This document shows, in pieces, positions 44,160-57,408 of a DNA stretch of 64,000 nt (positions are counted from its first letter, which is position 1; each line of letters begins with the position of its first letter). Under the pieces are notes generated by a model. That model made no database searches. It saw only the letters and a list, made by a program, of their open reading frames with translations, and was not told the origin of the DNA. The translations under genes and the position numbers were made by a program. The stretch comes from Burkholderia sp. FERM BP-3421 (GTDB taxonomy: Bacteria; Pseudomonadota; Gammaproteobacteria; Burkholderiales; Burkholderiaceae): the NCBI RefSeq assembly GCF_028657905.1, contig NZ_CP117781.1, forward strand, positions 744,001 through 808,000, in the 5' to 3' direction.

Positions 44160-44718
44160 ATGGCCCTGACTCTCGATGATATCCGCGCGCTGTTCGATCG
44201 CCATGGCGGGACGGCCTATAGCGGCGAGCCGGTGACGCAGCGCGAACATGCATTGCAGAGCGCGCTGCTGGCGGAGCGCGACGGCGCGGACGACGCGCTG
44301 GTCGCGGCGGCGCTGCTGCACGATCTCGGGCATTTGCTGAGCCGGCAGGGCGAGACGCCGAGCGAGCGCGGGATCGACGATCTGCACCAGTATTACGTGC
44401 TGCCGTTCCTGCGTCCGCTGTTCACGGACGCGGTGCTGGAGCCGATCCGGCTGCACGTGGATGCGAAGCGCTGCCTGTGCGCGCTCGACGCGGGGGTACC
44501 ACGACAGCCTGTCGGCGGACTCGGTGCGCAGCCTGAAGCTGCAAGGCGGGATCTTCGATCGGGAGGCGGCGGAGGAATTCCTGCGCCGCCCGTATGCGCG
44601 GGACGCGATTCGCCTGCGGCGCTGGGACGATCTGGCGAAGACCGCGGGGTTGCCGACGCCGGATCTTGACCACTATATGAAGGCGGTCGAGCGCGTCGCC
44701 AGGGCGGCCTCTATATAG
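44160..44718 (+). pseudogene. PhnZ-like HD-domain protein of phosphonate operons, frameshifted
   Basis: Two frames together encode about 185 residues of the HD family found in phosphonate operons (PhnZ-like). The first part has the metal-site segments REHALQSA and LLHDLGHLL and ends around RLHVDAKRCLCALDAG. The second continues YHDSLSADSVRSLKLQGG to the stop at 44718. The break is at the five-G run at about 44492-44496; one G fewer restores the frame. Characterised PhnZ is a di-iron oxygenase acting on hydroxylated aminoethylphosphonate after PhnY*, a hydroxylase not seen here. Its role beside the hydrolytic PhnWAY route is unclear. Confidence 0.75.
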
Positions 44719-44775
44719 AGCGATGCGCGGGCGCGCTTCAGTTTTGCGACGTTTAAAAATCTTTCACGAAAGGGC

Positions 44776-44804
44776 TTGCGTGGCGGGAAAAGCGTGCCTA
44801 CAAT
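44776..44804 (+). promoter_or_regulatory. rrn upstream promoter
   Basis: TTGCGT (44776-44781) and TACAAT (44799-44804) are spaced by 17 bases, downstream of an A/T-rich segment that could act as an UP element. Confidence 0.55.
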
Positions 44805-44931
44805 CACGCCTCTTTCGCGCTAACGGAAACGCAGCGCGAAGGAAGAGAAGCAAAGCCTGGCGCGGGTTTCAAGCGTGTTGGGCAAAGATGGTTGATCGAT
44901 AGCAGGACGATCAGTGCGATGAAAAAAGTTG

Positions 44932-44960
44932 TTGACGCGCTGCTCTGAATTGATCATAAT
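44932..44960 (+). promoter_or_regulatory. rrn downstream promoter
   Basis: TTGACG (44932-44937) and CATAAT (44955-44960) are spaced by 17 bases, about 265 bases before the 16S gene. The whole 44719-45225 stretch is rRNA promoter and leader; no gene is present. Confidence 0.65.
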
Positions 44961-45032
44961 CTCGCTTCTCTGCTGCTGAAAACGCAGCGCTGCTGAGAAA
45001 GTCGATAAGAAGTCCGGCCCGCCTCGCAGATG

Positions 45033-45042
45033 TGCTCTTTAA
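45033..45042 (+). promoter_or_regulatory. boxA antitermination element, rrn leader
   Basis: TGCTCTTTAA matches the bacterial boxA core (TGCTCTTTAACA) in the expected leader position. Confidence 0.7.
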
Positions 45043-45225
45043 AAAATTAACAGCCGATAAGTGTGGGCGCTTGATGGGATGCGAGTCTGATCTTCGGATC
45101 GGATCAAGCAAAAGTATCAAGAGTCTCACACTAAAGTAAGTCAGGTTTATGAAGCAATTCATATATCTGTCAGCTTTGAGTGAGCGACCGGTTTCTAACG
45201 AAACCGAAAAACAGTAACAGGTATT

Positions 45226-46757
<1,532 letters not shown>

Positions 46758-46818
46758 CTCGAGCTTCGCACAAAGTTGAGCGCTCACGCTTATCGGCTGT
46801 TTATCAAGACAGACTCAG

Positions 46819-46893
46819 GGGTCTGTAGCTCAGTCGGTTAGAGCACCGTCTTGATAAGGCGGGGTCGTTGGTTCGAATCAACCAGACCCACCA
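46819..46893 (+). tRNA. ileT: tRNA-Ile (GAT)
   Basis: Acceptor GGGTCTG pairs with CAGACCC, CCA is encoded, and the anticodon loop is TTGATAA. The gene is 75 bases rather than 77: the T-stem 3' strand reads CAAC instead of CCAAC opposite GTTGG, and the variable loop is one G short. Either consensus deletions or a defective tRNA. Confidence 0.88.
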
Positions 46894-46972
46894 AGTTGTC
46901 TGACGTGTGATGGTTCAGTGCTTCGGTACTGTGCCGCTAACCGCGGGCAGAAACCTGAGGAAGTCTCTGTAT

Positions 46973-47045
46973 GGGGGCATAGCTCAGCTGGGAGAGCACC
47001 TGCTTTGCAAGCAGGGGGTCGTCGGTTCGATCCCGTCTGCCTCCA
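46973..47045 (+). tRNA. alaT: tRNA-Ala (TGC)
   Basis: Acceptor GGGGGCA pairs with TGCCTCC (one G-T pair), anticodon loop TTTGCAA, D-arm GCTCAGCTGGGAGAGC. The expected ACCA end reads ACA here, again one C short. Confidence 0.9.
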
Positions 47046-47137
47046 CAATCTTCAATGACAAGCGTTCGACGTGATCGAACTTTTGTCATGGCGATTGAGC
47101 CAGTCAGAGTGATATGAGTAATACCATATCGGCTGTC

Positions 47138-47148
47138 GTTCTTTAACA
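47138..47148 (+). promoter_or_regulatory. boxA element before 23S rRNA
   Basis: GTTCTTTAACA lies in the spacer between tRNA-Ala and 23S, the usual place for the second boxA of an rrn operon. Confidence 0.65.
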
Positions 47149-47339
47149 ATCTGGAAGAAGTAAGTAATTTGGATAGCGGAAGCGTCTTGAGATGGACGTG
47201 AAAACTATCCGGGTTGTGATTGTATCGATGTATCTCAAGATGATTCGAACTTCATGTTCGGCTCAATTGGAATACGGCACAACGCGAGAACTCAACCTGT
47301 AACGGCTGTAAGTCGAAAGACGAGACAGACTCGTTATAG

Positions 47340-50209
<2,870 letters not shown>

Positions 50210-50391
50210 ATAACAAGTCTGTCTCGATGCACGTCAGCGCTTCAGCGCAGACGGACATCGAGCGTCGAGTGCAAGGCACTCGACGTACGACGGTTGAAGT
50301 ACCGCGTACGTGTGAGATACAACCTCACAACCCCAAAATTACTGCTTCTTCCCGGATTGGTCGCGTTGCGAAGCAGCGCGACAACCCTCTT

Positions 50392-50507
50392 TGCCTGATG
50401 ACCATAGCGAGTCGGTCCCACCCCTTCCCATCCCGAACAGGACCGTGAAACGACTCTACGCCGATGATAGTGCGGATTGCCCGTGTGAAAGTAGGTAATC
50501 GTCAGGC
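50392..50507 (+). rRNA. rrf: 5S ribosomal RNA
   Basis: About 116 bases. The terminal stem is TGCCTGATGA with TAATCGTCAGGCT, and the conserved core CCCATCCCGAACAGGACCGT is present. It lies 180 bases after the 23S gene. Confidence 0.9.
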
Positions 50508-50517
50508 TCCCTCTGCC

Positions 50518-50553
50518 AAAACCCCCGCCCATCCGGCGGGGGTTTTGCTTTTT
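50518..50553 (+). terminator. rrn operon terminator
   Basis: AAAACCCCCGCC and GGCGGGGGTTTT form a perfect 12-bp stem around CATCC, followed by a T-rich tail, 10 bases after the 5S gene. Confidence 0.9.
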
Positions 50554-50806
50554 GCGCGCCAGAATTCTCTCAGTTCCCCATAACACCGCCCGACCCGGAT
50601 CAGGACCGGGCGATGAATCGCGGGCGACGTCCGGTTCGTTGCGCGCGCAGCCATGAAGCAACGCTTCCTCCGCCCGCAGTAACGGACGTCTCCAGGCACC
50701 TCGCACGCCTGAAGCATCGAGCGGCTTCCCGTCTCGCGCACATGCACGAAAAAAGCATACCCATCGTCGATTCTGGCAAGATGCCGGCCTTCCACTCCTC
50801 GGGCGA

Positions 50807-51404
50807 ATGGCCATGTCGCACCGCTTCCTGTTTCCCGAAGACGGCTTGCTCGTTCGCGACGACATCAGGCTGCGCCTGATTCGTGCAGGCGATGCGCCCG
50901 ACCTCCTGCGCTACTCCGTCGAAAACCGGACCCACCTCAAGCGCTGGGAGCCGAGCAGGGCAGCGTCGTTCCATACGCTCGACGCTATGCACGCGCGGCT
51001 CGACGCCGTGCTTCGAAGCCATGCTCTGAGGGCCCGGCAGATCCGCCAAGGCGCATGCATTGCAGTGAGCCCGTTATAGCTGTCGCTGGCTTTGGTGGTG
51101 CTCGGGGAGGCGGTTCGTGCGCTTGATGGCCTGTCTGGTCAACGACGGCATATCAGTCGCTTGGCGCTCGATCCGGATCATTCGGCCAGGAAAGACGGTG
51201 ATGCCTCTCCCGAGGGGAGACGCTCCGATGCCATGTCGGATTAGCTGCGCACGTTTTGACTCCGCATCGGTGTTTTTGCCGCGGACCGCGGCTCATGAAA
51301 CAACGCCGGGACGACACTCCAGATGCCTGCGGAGGGCAGTTGCCGAGCGCCGTGAAGCATTGGAGGCGGCGATCGACGGGGCGTCGCGCCGGATCATGAA
51401 TTGA
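50807..51404 (+). pseudogene. Decayed GNAT acetyltransferase gene
   Basis: The first 60 codons (from ATG 50807) read LRLIRAGDAPDLLRYSVENR then HLKRWEP, the N-terminal pattern of RimJ/RimL-type N-acetyltransferases. After about codon 65 similarity is lost. A later fragment (REALEAAIDGASRRIMN, ending at 51404) matches the family's C-terminal helix in another frame, and a weak middle fragment may lie between. Multiple disruptions make this a true relic rather than a single error. The remaining bases up to the chemoreceptor gene hold no recognisable gene. Confidence 0.6.
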
Positions 51405-51776
51405 TTTTCCCGCAGCGCGTTCGGTTGCGTCTCGCAATCCTCATTAAGAAGCCTCAGGCAGGTGTTGGTCGTGACCTGCTCGGCAATCGATGCCGGAGGC
51501 CGCAGAGGCCGTGTCGTCGACAGGTGGGGCAGGTTCTCCGACGGGTGGGCGTCGCCCCGAAGCGAGCCTGGGATCGGGGCATCCCGCTCTTTGCGCTTTC
51601 GCCGGTGCTCAGGGGGGGCGCACGACAAAGCCGCCCTGGCCGGCGCGATACCGCTCGCCGGCCAGGTCACCTTCATGCTTCAGTCCGCTCTGCGGGTCGC
51701 CCGTCTCCGCACCGGAATGACAAACGGCACTTTCCCGTTTCGCGTGCCCGAACAGCACGCTTCGCGACGCAGGGGT

Positions 51777-53711
51777 TCACAGCTTGAATTCGCTGATGGC
51801 CTGACGCAGCCTCGTTGTCTGGTCCTGCATCGACATCGCCGATGCAGCCAGTTGCTCAACCAACGCGGCATTCTGCTGGGTCGTGCCGTCCAGTTGCGTG
51901 ATGGCGCGGCCCACTTCCTCGATCCCGCGGCTCTGCTCCTCGCTCGCGCTCATGATTTCATCCATGATCGTGGCGACCTGCGCCGTCGTCGAGATGATTT
52001 CGGCCATGGTCGAGCCTGCATTGGCGACCAGGCTGCTCCCCGAATCGACTTTGACGGCGGAATCCGAGATCAGCGACTTGATGTCTTTCGCCGCGGCTGC
52101 GGCACGTTGCGCGAGATTGCGCACCTCGTTTGCCACCACCGCGAACCCCCGGCCCTGCTCGCCCGCGCGGGCCGCCTCGACCGACGCATTGAGCGCCAGG
52201 ATATTGGTCTGGAACGCGATTCCGTCGATGACGCCGATGATGTCGACGATCTTCCTCGACGACTCGCTGATCGACGCCATCGTCTCCACCACCTCGCCAA
52301 TCACCATGCCGCCGCGCGAAGCGACCGTCGACGCATTCGTCGCCAACTTGTTGGCTTCGTTGGCATTGCCGGCATTTTGCTTGACGGTCCCGGTGATTTC
52401 TTCCATCGAGGCGGCAGTCTGCTGCAGCGAGGCTGCCTGGCTCTCGGTGCGGGCCGACAGGTCCTTGTTGCCGCTGGAGATCTCGTGCGAGGCTTCGGTG
52501 AGCGAGGAGGCGCCCGCCACCACCTGGGTGAGCACGTCCTGCAGTCGCTGGATGAACCGGTTGAAACTGGCCGCGACCTCGCCGAATTCCTTGCCACCGG
52601 TTTCAGGCAGACGTCGCGTCAGATCCGCCTCGCCTGCCGAGAGATCATCGATATTGCTCTTCAGCACCGCAAGGCGCTTCATGAACACATGGATGCCGCC
52701 GAGTATCAATGCCAGGAGGAGCAGGGCCATCGGCACCTGGATCGACGCCAGCTTCGTAAGAATCCGGTTGCTGTTGATCTCCAGCGACGACGACGGTACC
52801 GCCGTCGCGATAATCCACGGGCTGCCCGGGATCGGCTTCAGGAAAATCGTCTGCGCGCCGTCGGGCATGTCGAATGTGCCCTCGGTGGCCCGACCGTTCT
52901 GCACGCTGGGCAGCAAGCGCTGAATCGCCGCCGCCATCGGCGCGCCGGATGCGATATCGGACACGTTCTTCAGGACGATATTGCTGTTGATCCTCGAACT
53001 GTTGCTGACGATCTTGCCGTCCGCTTCCACGATCAGGATCTGACCGTGGATCCGGTCTTCCATGTTCGCGACGAGGTGATTGAAAAATCCCAGCGTCACA
53101 TCGATCGTGGCGACGCCGTAAAGCTCATCGCCCTTGTAGATGGCCATCGCGCAATTCGTCCGCGGCTGCGGGCTGGCATCGTCCTGATAGGCCTTCGCCC
53201 ACTTGCAATGACCCTTGGGCGCGGTCTTGCCGTTCTCGTACCAGGGCTGCTCCCAGTACTTGAGGGACTCCGGCGTGTTCCAGTGCGTGTTGACCACGAG
53301 CTTGCCGGTGGCCGCGTCGCGCGCATAGAAGGTGCTGAACTTGTCGCGGCCTTGCTCGCGTTTGTTCGGCAGCGGCCAGATGCCGCCGCCGAACACGTTC
53401 TGATCGCCGTACTGATCGACCAGCGCCGGCTGCAGCTTGTCAATCTGGTCGCTGTCGAGCGCCGCCATGACCTGGGTAATGCTGCGTTGCTGGGCTTCCA
53501 CCTGACGCAGCTGCTCGCTGATCTGGATGGAGATCTGATCGACATCGCCGCCGATCACCTTGCCTTCCAGGCTCGCCAGTTCCGGTGTGACGAACAGCCG
53601 GACGACGGCAAACGTGCCTATCACCATCGTCACGAAGAAGGCGCAGGCGATCACGGTAAAACGCGCTTGCGTCGATATTGGGCTAGGCATCGAATCTCCG
53701 GACTGAGTCAT
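51777..53711 (-). CDS. Methyl-accepting chemotaxis protein
   Basis: A 644-residue chemoreceptor. TM1 lies at about 17-39. A large periplasmic dCache sensor follows (about 40-325; YYGDQ-like region, PWYENGKTAPKGHCKW, YGVATIDVTLGFF). Then TM2 (about 328-350), HAMP (about 350-402) and the cytoplasmic signalling hairpin with the tip NASVEAARAGEQGRGFAVVA. No C-terminal NWETF-type pentapeptide is present, so adaptation enzymes are recruited another way. AGGAGG lies four bases before the ATG. dCache receptors commonly sense amino or organic acids; the ligand here is unknown. Confidence 0.92.
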   Translation of the reverse strand: MTQSGDSMPSPISTQARFTVIACAFFVTMVIGTFAVVRLFVTPELASLEGKVIGGDVDQISIQISEQLRQVEAQQRSITQVMAALDSDQIDKLQPALVDQYGDQNVFGGGIWPLPNKREQGRDKFSTFYARDAATGKLVVNTHWNTPESLKYWEQPWYENGKTAPKGHCKWAKAYQDDASPQPRTNCAMAIYKGDELYGVATIDVTLGFFNHLVANMEDRIHGQILIVEADGKIVSNSSRINSNIVLKNVSDIASGAPMAAAIQRLLPSVQNGRATEGTFDMPDGAQTIFLKPIPGSPWIIATAVPSSSLEINSNRILTKLASIQVPMALLLLALILGGIHVFMKRLAVLKSNIDDLSAGEADLTRRLPETGGKEFGEVAASFNRFIQRLQDVLTQVVAGASSLTEASHEISSGNKDLSARTESQAASLQQTAASMEEITGTVKQNAGNANEANKLATNASTVASRGGMVIGEVVETMASISESSRKIVDIIGVIDGIAFQTNILALNASVEAARAGEQGRGFAVVANEVRNLAQRAAAAAKDIKSLISDSAVKVDSGSSLVANAGSTMAEIISTTAQVATIMDEIMSASEEQSRGIEEVGRAITQLDGTTQQNAALVEQLAASAMSMQDQTTRLRQAISEFKL

Positions 53712-54011
53712 GATGCCTCCTTTACGGCAAGGCGGCGTTTAACTTTACTGAAGATCGTTGCGGACGCATGGATCGTCAGCGCCTGCGGCGAGCGGTAGCG
53801 TCGCGAACAATCGGACCAGATGGCGGCAGGGCCCGGTGTCGAGGATCAGTTTGGGCCACTGACTGTTCATTTAGACGCGATGCTCTACGACGCGCGAGGG
53901 CACATGGAGGGTTCGTCGCGAATGGGCAGAGAACGCGGCGCTGGCCTCGAAGAGGAGGCATCCCTCGTTCACCGGCGACGCAGCGCGCGGCACAGAAGAT
54001 CTCGGGAAAAC

Positions 54012-54260
54012 ATGACGCTCGCCATGCTTGTCTTGATGTTGATCGCTTGCGCGAACGCCCGGGCCGACGCGGATCCGGAATTCGACGATCCCGCTCAGAT
54101 CAAGGCGTTTTCGAGCGACCCGCGAGTCAACAATTGCAATTACCGGAGTCGAAGAACCGGAAGAAGGACTGAAGGTACATTCAGATCGGCGCGACATCGC
54201 CGAATGGCGCCTGCCAGTTTCATGACGAAGCCGGCGCACCGTCGAATCAACCGGTGCTGA
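54012..54260 (+). CDS. Possible small secreted protein (weak)
   Basis: An 82-residue frame starting with a credible signal peptide (MTLAMLVLMLIACANARA) followed by DADPEFDDPAQIKAF. The C-terminal half is arginine-rich and looks like chance translation, so the gene may be truncated or decayed. Only a weak GGGAAA precedes the ATG. The surrounding 53712-54862 interval, about 1.15 kb, holds no other convincing gene on either strand. It may be old mobile or degenerate DNA next to a tRNA. Confidence 0.25.
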   Translation: MTLAMLVLMLIACANARADADPEFDDPAQIKAFSSDPRVNNCNYRSRRTGRRTEGTFRSARHRRMAPASFMTKPAHRRINRC

Positions 54261-54862
54261 AGATAGAAACCGCGGTCGAACGTGCGGGATGCCGATCGTT
54301 GATGATGGAAGGCTCGTCCGATCCGGTGTCGTGGCGCAACCTTCCAGCAATTCCAACACGGCCTGCACGAGCAGGCAAAAAGCACGATCCTGTCCACGCC
54401 CGACGTCGGCAGGGCGCTGCTGATCCGCAACGATCCGATGACGCAAGTCCCTCGGCTTCAACCGAGCGAAAGCGCGCTCCTCGATCAATCGGGCCCAGCC
54501 GAGCGGTAATTTCAACGCCGGGCCACCTATGCCCCGAGCCGCGACAACCCGCCAAGGATGCCAACGACGGATTGATGCCAAGCATCCCGGCGGCCCGACG
54601 ATCAACGACGAATGACGCGAACCCGCAAGTCATTGGCGACGGAGCCGGGCATGCGGCCATCACCGGCGCGGCGACGCGATGCGAACGACAGCGGCCCGCG
54701 GCCAGCAGCGTGCGCAATCGCTCCGGAACGTCGTCGACAATCCGGACGTCGCAGCCGCGGCGAGCTAAAGGGAAGGGAGGTCCGATATGCACGGACCGGA
54801 AAAGACAAAGGACGGAAGCAAGACCCGCGAGTGCGGCGCTATCCGTCCTTGTCACTGTTCGT

Positions 54863-54939
54863 TGGTAGGCTCGATTGGATTCGAACCAACGACCCCCACC
54901 ATGTCAAGGTGGTGCTCTAACCAACTGAGCTACGAGCCT
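54863..54939 (-). tRNA. tRNA-Val (GAC)
   Basis: Minus strand, 77 bases. Acceptor AGGCTCG pairs with CGAGCCT followed by ACCA, the anticodon loop is TTGACAT, and the T-arm GTTGG-TTCGAAT-CCAAT is intact. Confidence 0.93.
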
Positions 54940-55166
54940 GTATTGAGGCGCGAATTGTAGACATACTTTCTGGAATGCGCAAGCGCGTCGCGAAAAAATT
55001 CCAAATCGTGGTCGCCCGCTTCGGCTTCTCTCCATGCAGCGATCAGGGAGAACCAGAGCGTCTCCGAATGCGCCGGAGTAGTATCCGTACTGCTCCGGCA
55101 CGCGGAGTCGCGCCGTCGGCGTGCCGAGATCCCTGTTCTTCGAATCACGATAATTCAGATACCCGT

Positions 55167-56588
55167 ATGACAGCCCTCTCAAGCAGCGAGCGCGCCACTG
55201 CACTCCTGCCTTATCTCGTTGCCGCCACGTTCTTCATGGAATATCTCGACACCACGGTCATTGCGACCGCGTTGCCGCAGATGGCCCACAGCTTCGGCGT
55301 CGGACCGAATGCGCTGAGCTTCGGGATGACCGCCTACATGCTGACGCTCGCGGTCTGCATTCCGATCAGCGGCTGGATCGCGGACCGCTTCGGCGCCCGC
55401 ACGGTGTTCGGCGGCGCGATCGTGATCTTCTCGGTGGCGTCGATCCTGTGCGGGCTGTCGACCAGCGTCGAGCAGTTCATCGCGGCGCGTCTGCTGCAAG
55501 GGATCGGCGGGGCGATGATGGTGCCCGTCGGCCGGCTGATCGTCGTGCGCAGCACCGACAAGTCCAAGCTGATGCGCGCAATCTCGACCATCACCTGGCC
55601 CGGCATCGTCGCGCCTGTCGTCGGGCCGCCCGTCGGCGGCTTCATCACGACCTATGCCTCGTGGCGCTGGATCTTCCTGCTCAACGTGCCGATCGGTATC
55701 ATCGTATGCATCTGTACGTGGCTGCTCGTCAACAACAGCCGCGATGCCGAGCCCAGGCCGCTCGACTGGATCGGTTTCGCGCTCTCGGGCGCCACGCTGA
55801 CCTGCATGCTGGTCGCGACCGAAATCGCGGGCCAGCAGGATACGCAGGTGTGGATGGTGGCCGGGCTGTTCGCCGCGAGCGCGGTATTCGGCGTCGCGGC
55901 CTGGTCGTATGCGGCGCGCTGCGCGCACCCGCTGCTCGATTTCACGACGATGAAGGTGCCGACCTTCTCCGTCACGGTGCTGACCGGCTCGGTGTCGCGT
56001 ATCGCGATCAACTCGGTTCCGTACCTGCTGCCCCTGCTGTTTCAGGTCGGGCTCGGCCTGTCGCCGTTCCAGTCCGGCCTGTTGCTGCTCGGCAGCGCGG
56101 TCGGCAATCTCGGCATGAAGGCCGGCACCACCTGGATCCTCGAACGCTACGGTTTTCGCCGGGTTGCGCTGGTCGACATGACGATCGTCGCGTTGTTCAC
56201 GATCCTGTGCGGCTGGTTGACCGCCTCCACGCCGATCGCCGTCACGCTGTTCGTCGTGTTCGTCTATGGGCTCACGCGCTCGCTTCAGTTCACGACGCTC
56301 GCGACGCTCGCCTACGCGGATATCCCGGCGCGCCAAACCAGCGCCGCCAGCACGCTGTGGAGCGCGGCGCAGCAGATGAGCATGGGGATGGGGATCGCGT
56401 TCGGCGCACTCGCGCTGCGTGTCGCGTCGATGTGGCGCGGCGACGCCAGCGGCACGCACTACGTGCTCGCGGATTTCCGCTGGGCGTTTTTTCTGGCGGG
56501 CCTGCTCGCGTTGCTGACGCTGCCGGGCTACGCGCGACTCGCCGCGGATGCCGGCGACCGGCTGCGGGCGAGCATGGCGAAGGGGTGA
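55167..56588 (+). CDS. MFS drug exporter, DHA2 (EmrB/QacA) family
   Basis: A 473-residue inner-membrane protein with about 14 transmembrane helices. Motif D1-like LDTTVIATALPQMA in helix 1 and the motif A loop ADRFGARTVF between helices 2 and 3 mark the DHA2 group. Helix 5 carries a motif C-like GPPVGGFI. It probably exports toxic compounds by proton antiport. The ATG at 55167 fits the family; no strong ribosome site is seen. It is followed by the repeat array derived from the pit gene. Confidence 0.87.
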   Translation: MTALSSSERATALLPYLVAATFFMEYLDTTVIATALPQMAHSFGVGPNALSFGMTAYMLTLAVCIPISGWIADRFGARTVFGGAIVIFSVASILCGLSTSVEQFIAARLLQGIGGAMMVPVGRLIVVRSTDKSKLMRAISTITWPGIVAPVVGPPVGGFITTYASWRWIFLLNVPIGIIVCICTWLLVNNSRDAEPRPLDWIGFALSGATLTCMLVATEIAGQQDTQVWMVAGLFAASAVFGVAAWSYAARCAHPLLDFTTMKVPTFSVTVLTGSVSRIAINSVPYLLPLLFQVGLGLSPFQSGLLLLGSAVGNLGMKAGTTWILERYGFRRVALVDMTIVALFTILCGWLTASTPIAVTLFVVFVYGLTRSLQFTTLATLAYADIPARQTSAASTLWSAAQQMSMGMGIAFGALALRVASMWRGDASGTHYVLADFRWAFFLAGLLALLTLPGYARLAADAGDRLRASMAKG

Positions 56589-56830
56589 TGCGCGGCGGCA
56601 GCGGCGCCGACACGTGCTGCTGCGCTGTGCAGGATCGCAGTGCGGTCGTGCGCGGAAATCGGTGGCGTGACGCGCTTCCGCCAGTGGGCGCGCAGGTCAT
56701 GCGGCGGAAGCGCCGACCCGACGGCGTGCGATCCCGGAGGATGCGACGTTGCCGAGCGGGACGCGTGGAACTGCTTCGTGGCCCCGGTCGCGACAACGTT
56801 GCGGCGTTCGGTGCATGCTCGCTTGCGAGC

Positions 56831-57408
56831 GAGATCGATGCGGGTGGCGAGAATATCCAGGCGAGCAGGGTGTTCCACTGTCCCGAGCCATTCACGACAA
56901 CGTGCGAGGCGCTCGGTGCACGCAGCTGGCGTTGAGATCGATACAGTCGGCGAGACCATCCAGGCGGGCAAGGTGTCCCACTGTCCCGAGCCATTCACGA
57001 CAACGTGCGAGGCGCTCGGCGCACGCAGCGGGCGATTGAGATCGATGCAGGCAGCGAAACCATCCAGGCGGGCAAGGTGCCCCACTGTCCTGAGCCATTC
57101 ACGACAACGTGCGAGGCGCTCGGTGGACGCAGCCGACGATTGAGATCGATGCAGGCAGCGAGACCATCCAGGCGGGCAAGGTGCCCCACTGTCCTGAGCC
57201 ATTCACGACAACGTGCGAGGCGCTCGGCGCACGCAGCCGGCGATTGAGATCGATGCAGGCAGCGCGAATACCCAGGCGGGCACGATATCCCACTGCCCCA
57301 AGCCATTCACGACAGCGCTTGGCGCGCCCGGCGCCCGCCGCCCGCGAGCGCACTCGACGAGGGCAGCGAGAACACCCGGGCGAACACCGCACCCACTGCC
57401 CAAGCGAT
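56831..57408. repeat. Tandem array of decayed copies of the pit gene 3' end
   Basis: Units begin at about 56831, 56934, 57038, 57142, 57246 and 57350, with the middle ones exactly 104 bases. Each contains GAGATCGATGC, ATCCAGGCGGGCAAGG, CCACTGT and GAGCCATTCACGACAACG. Translated on the minus strand each gives a version of NGSGQWGTLPAWMVSLPASI, matching the last codons of the pit gene (NGSGLQWGTVRSLVLAWVLT, then LPASIALAG). The unit boundary joins the pit stop region to the NGSG codons. A weaker partial unit precedes at about 56785-56830. Middle units are nearly identical, outer ones more diverged. The rest of the 56589-56830 gap shows no gene. Confidence 0.85.

Noticed and set aside
53871..54605. 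A 244-residue minus-strand frame between the chemoreceptor and tRNA-Val
   Set aside because: No domain, signal peptide or ribosome site; composition resembles random high-GC translation.
54863..54939. tRNA-Val as the attachment site of a genomic island
   Set aside because: No integrase gene and no duplicated tRNA 3' end were found nearby in the window.
56831..57408. CRISPR array
   Set aside because: The units are contiguous 104-base tandem copies of coding sequence without unique spacers, and no cas genes are present.
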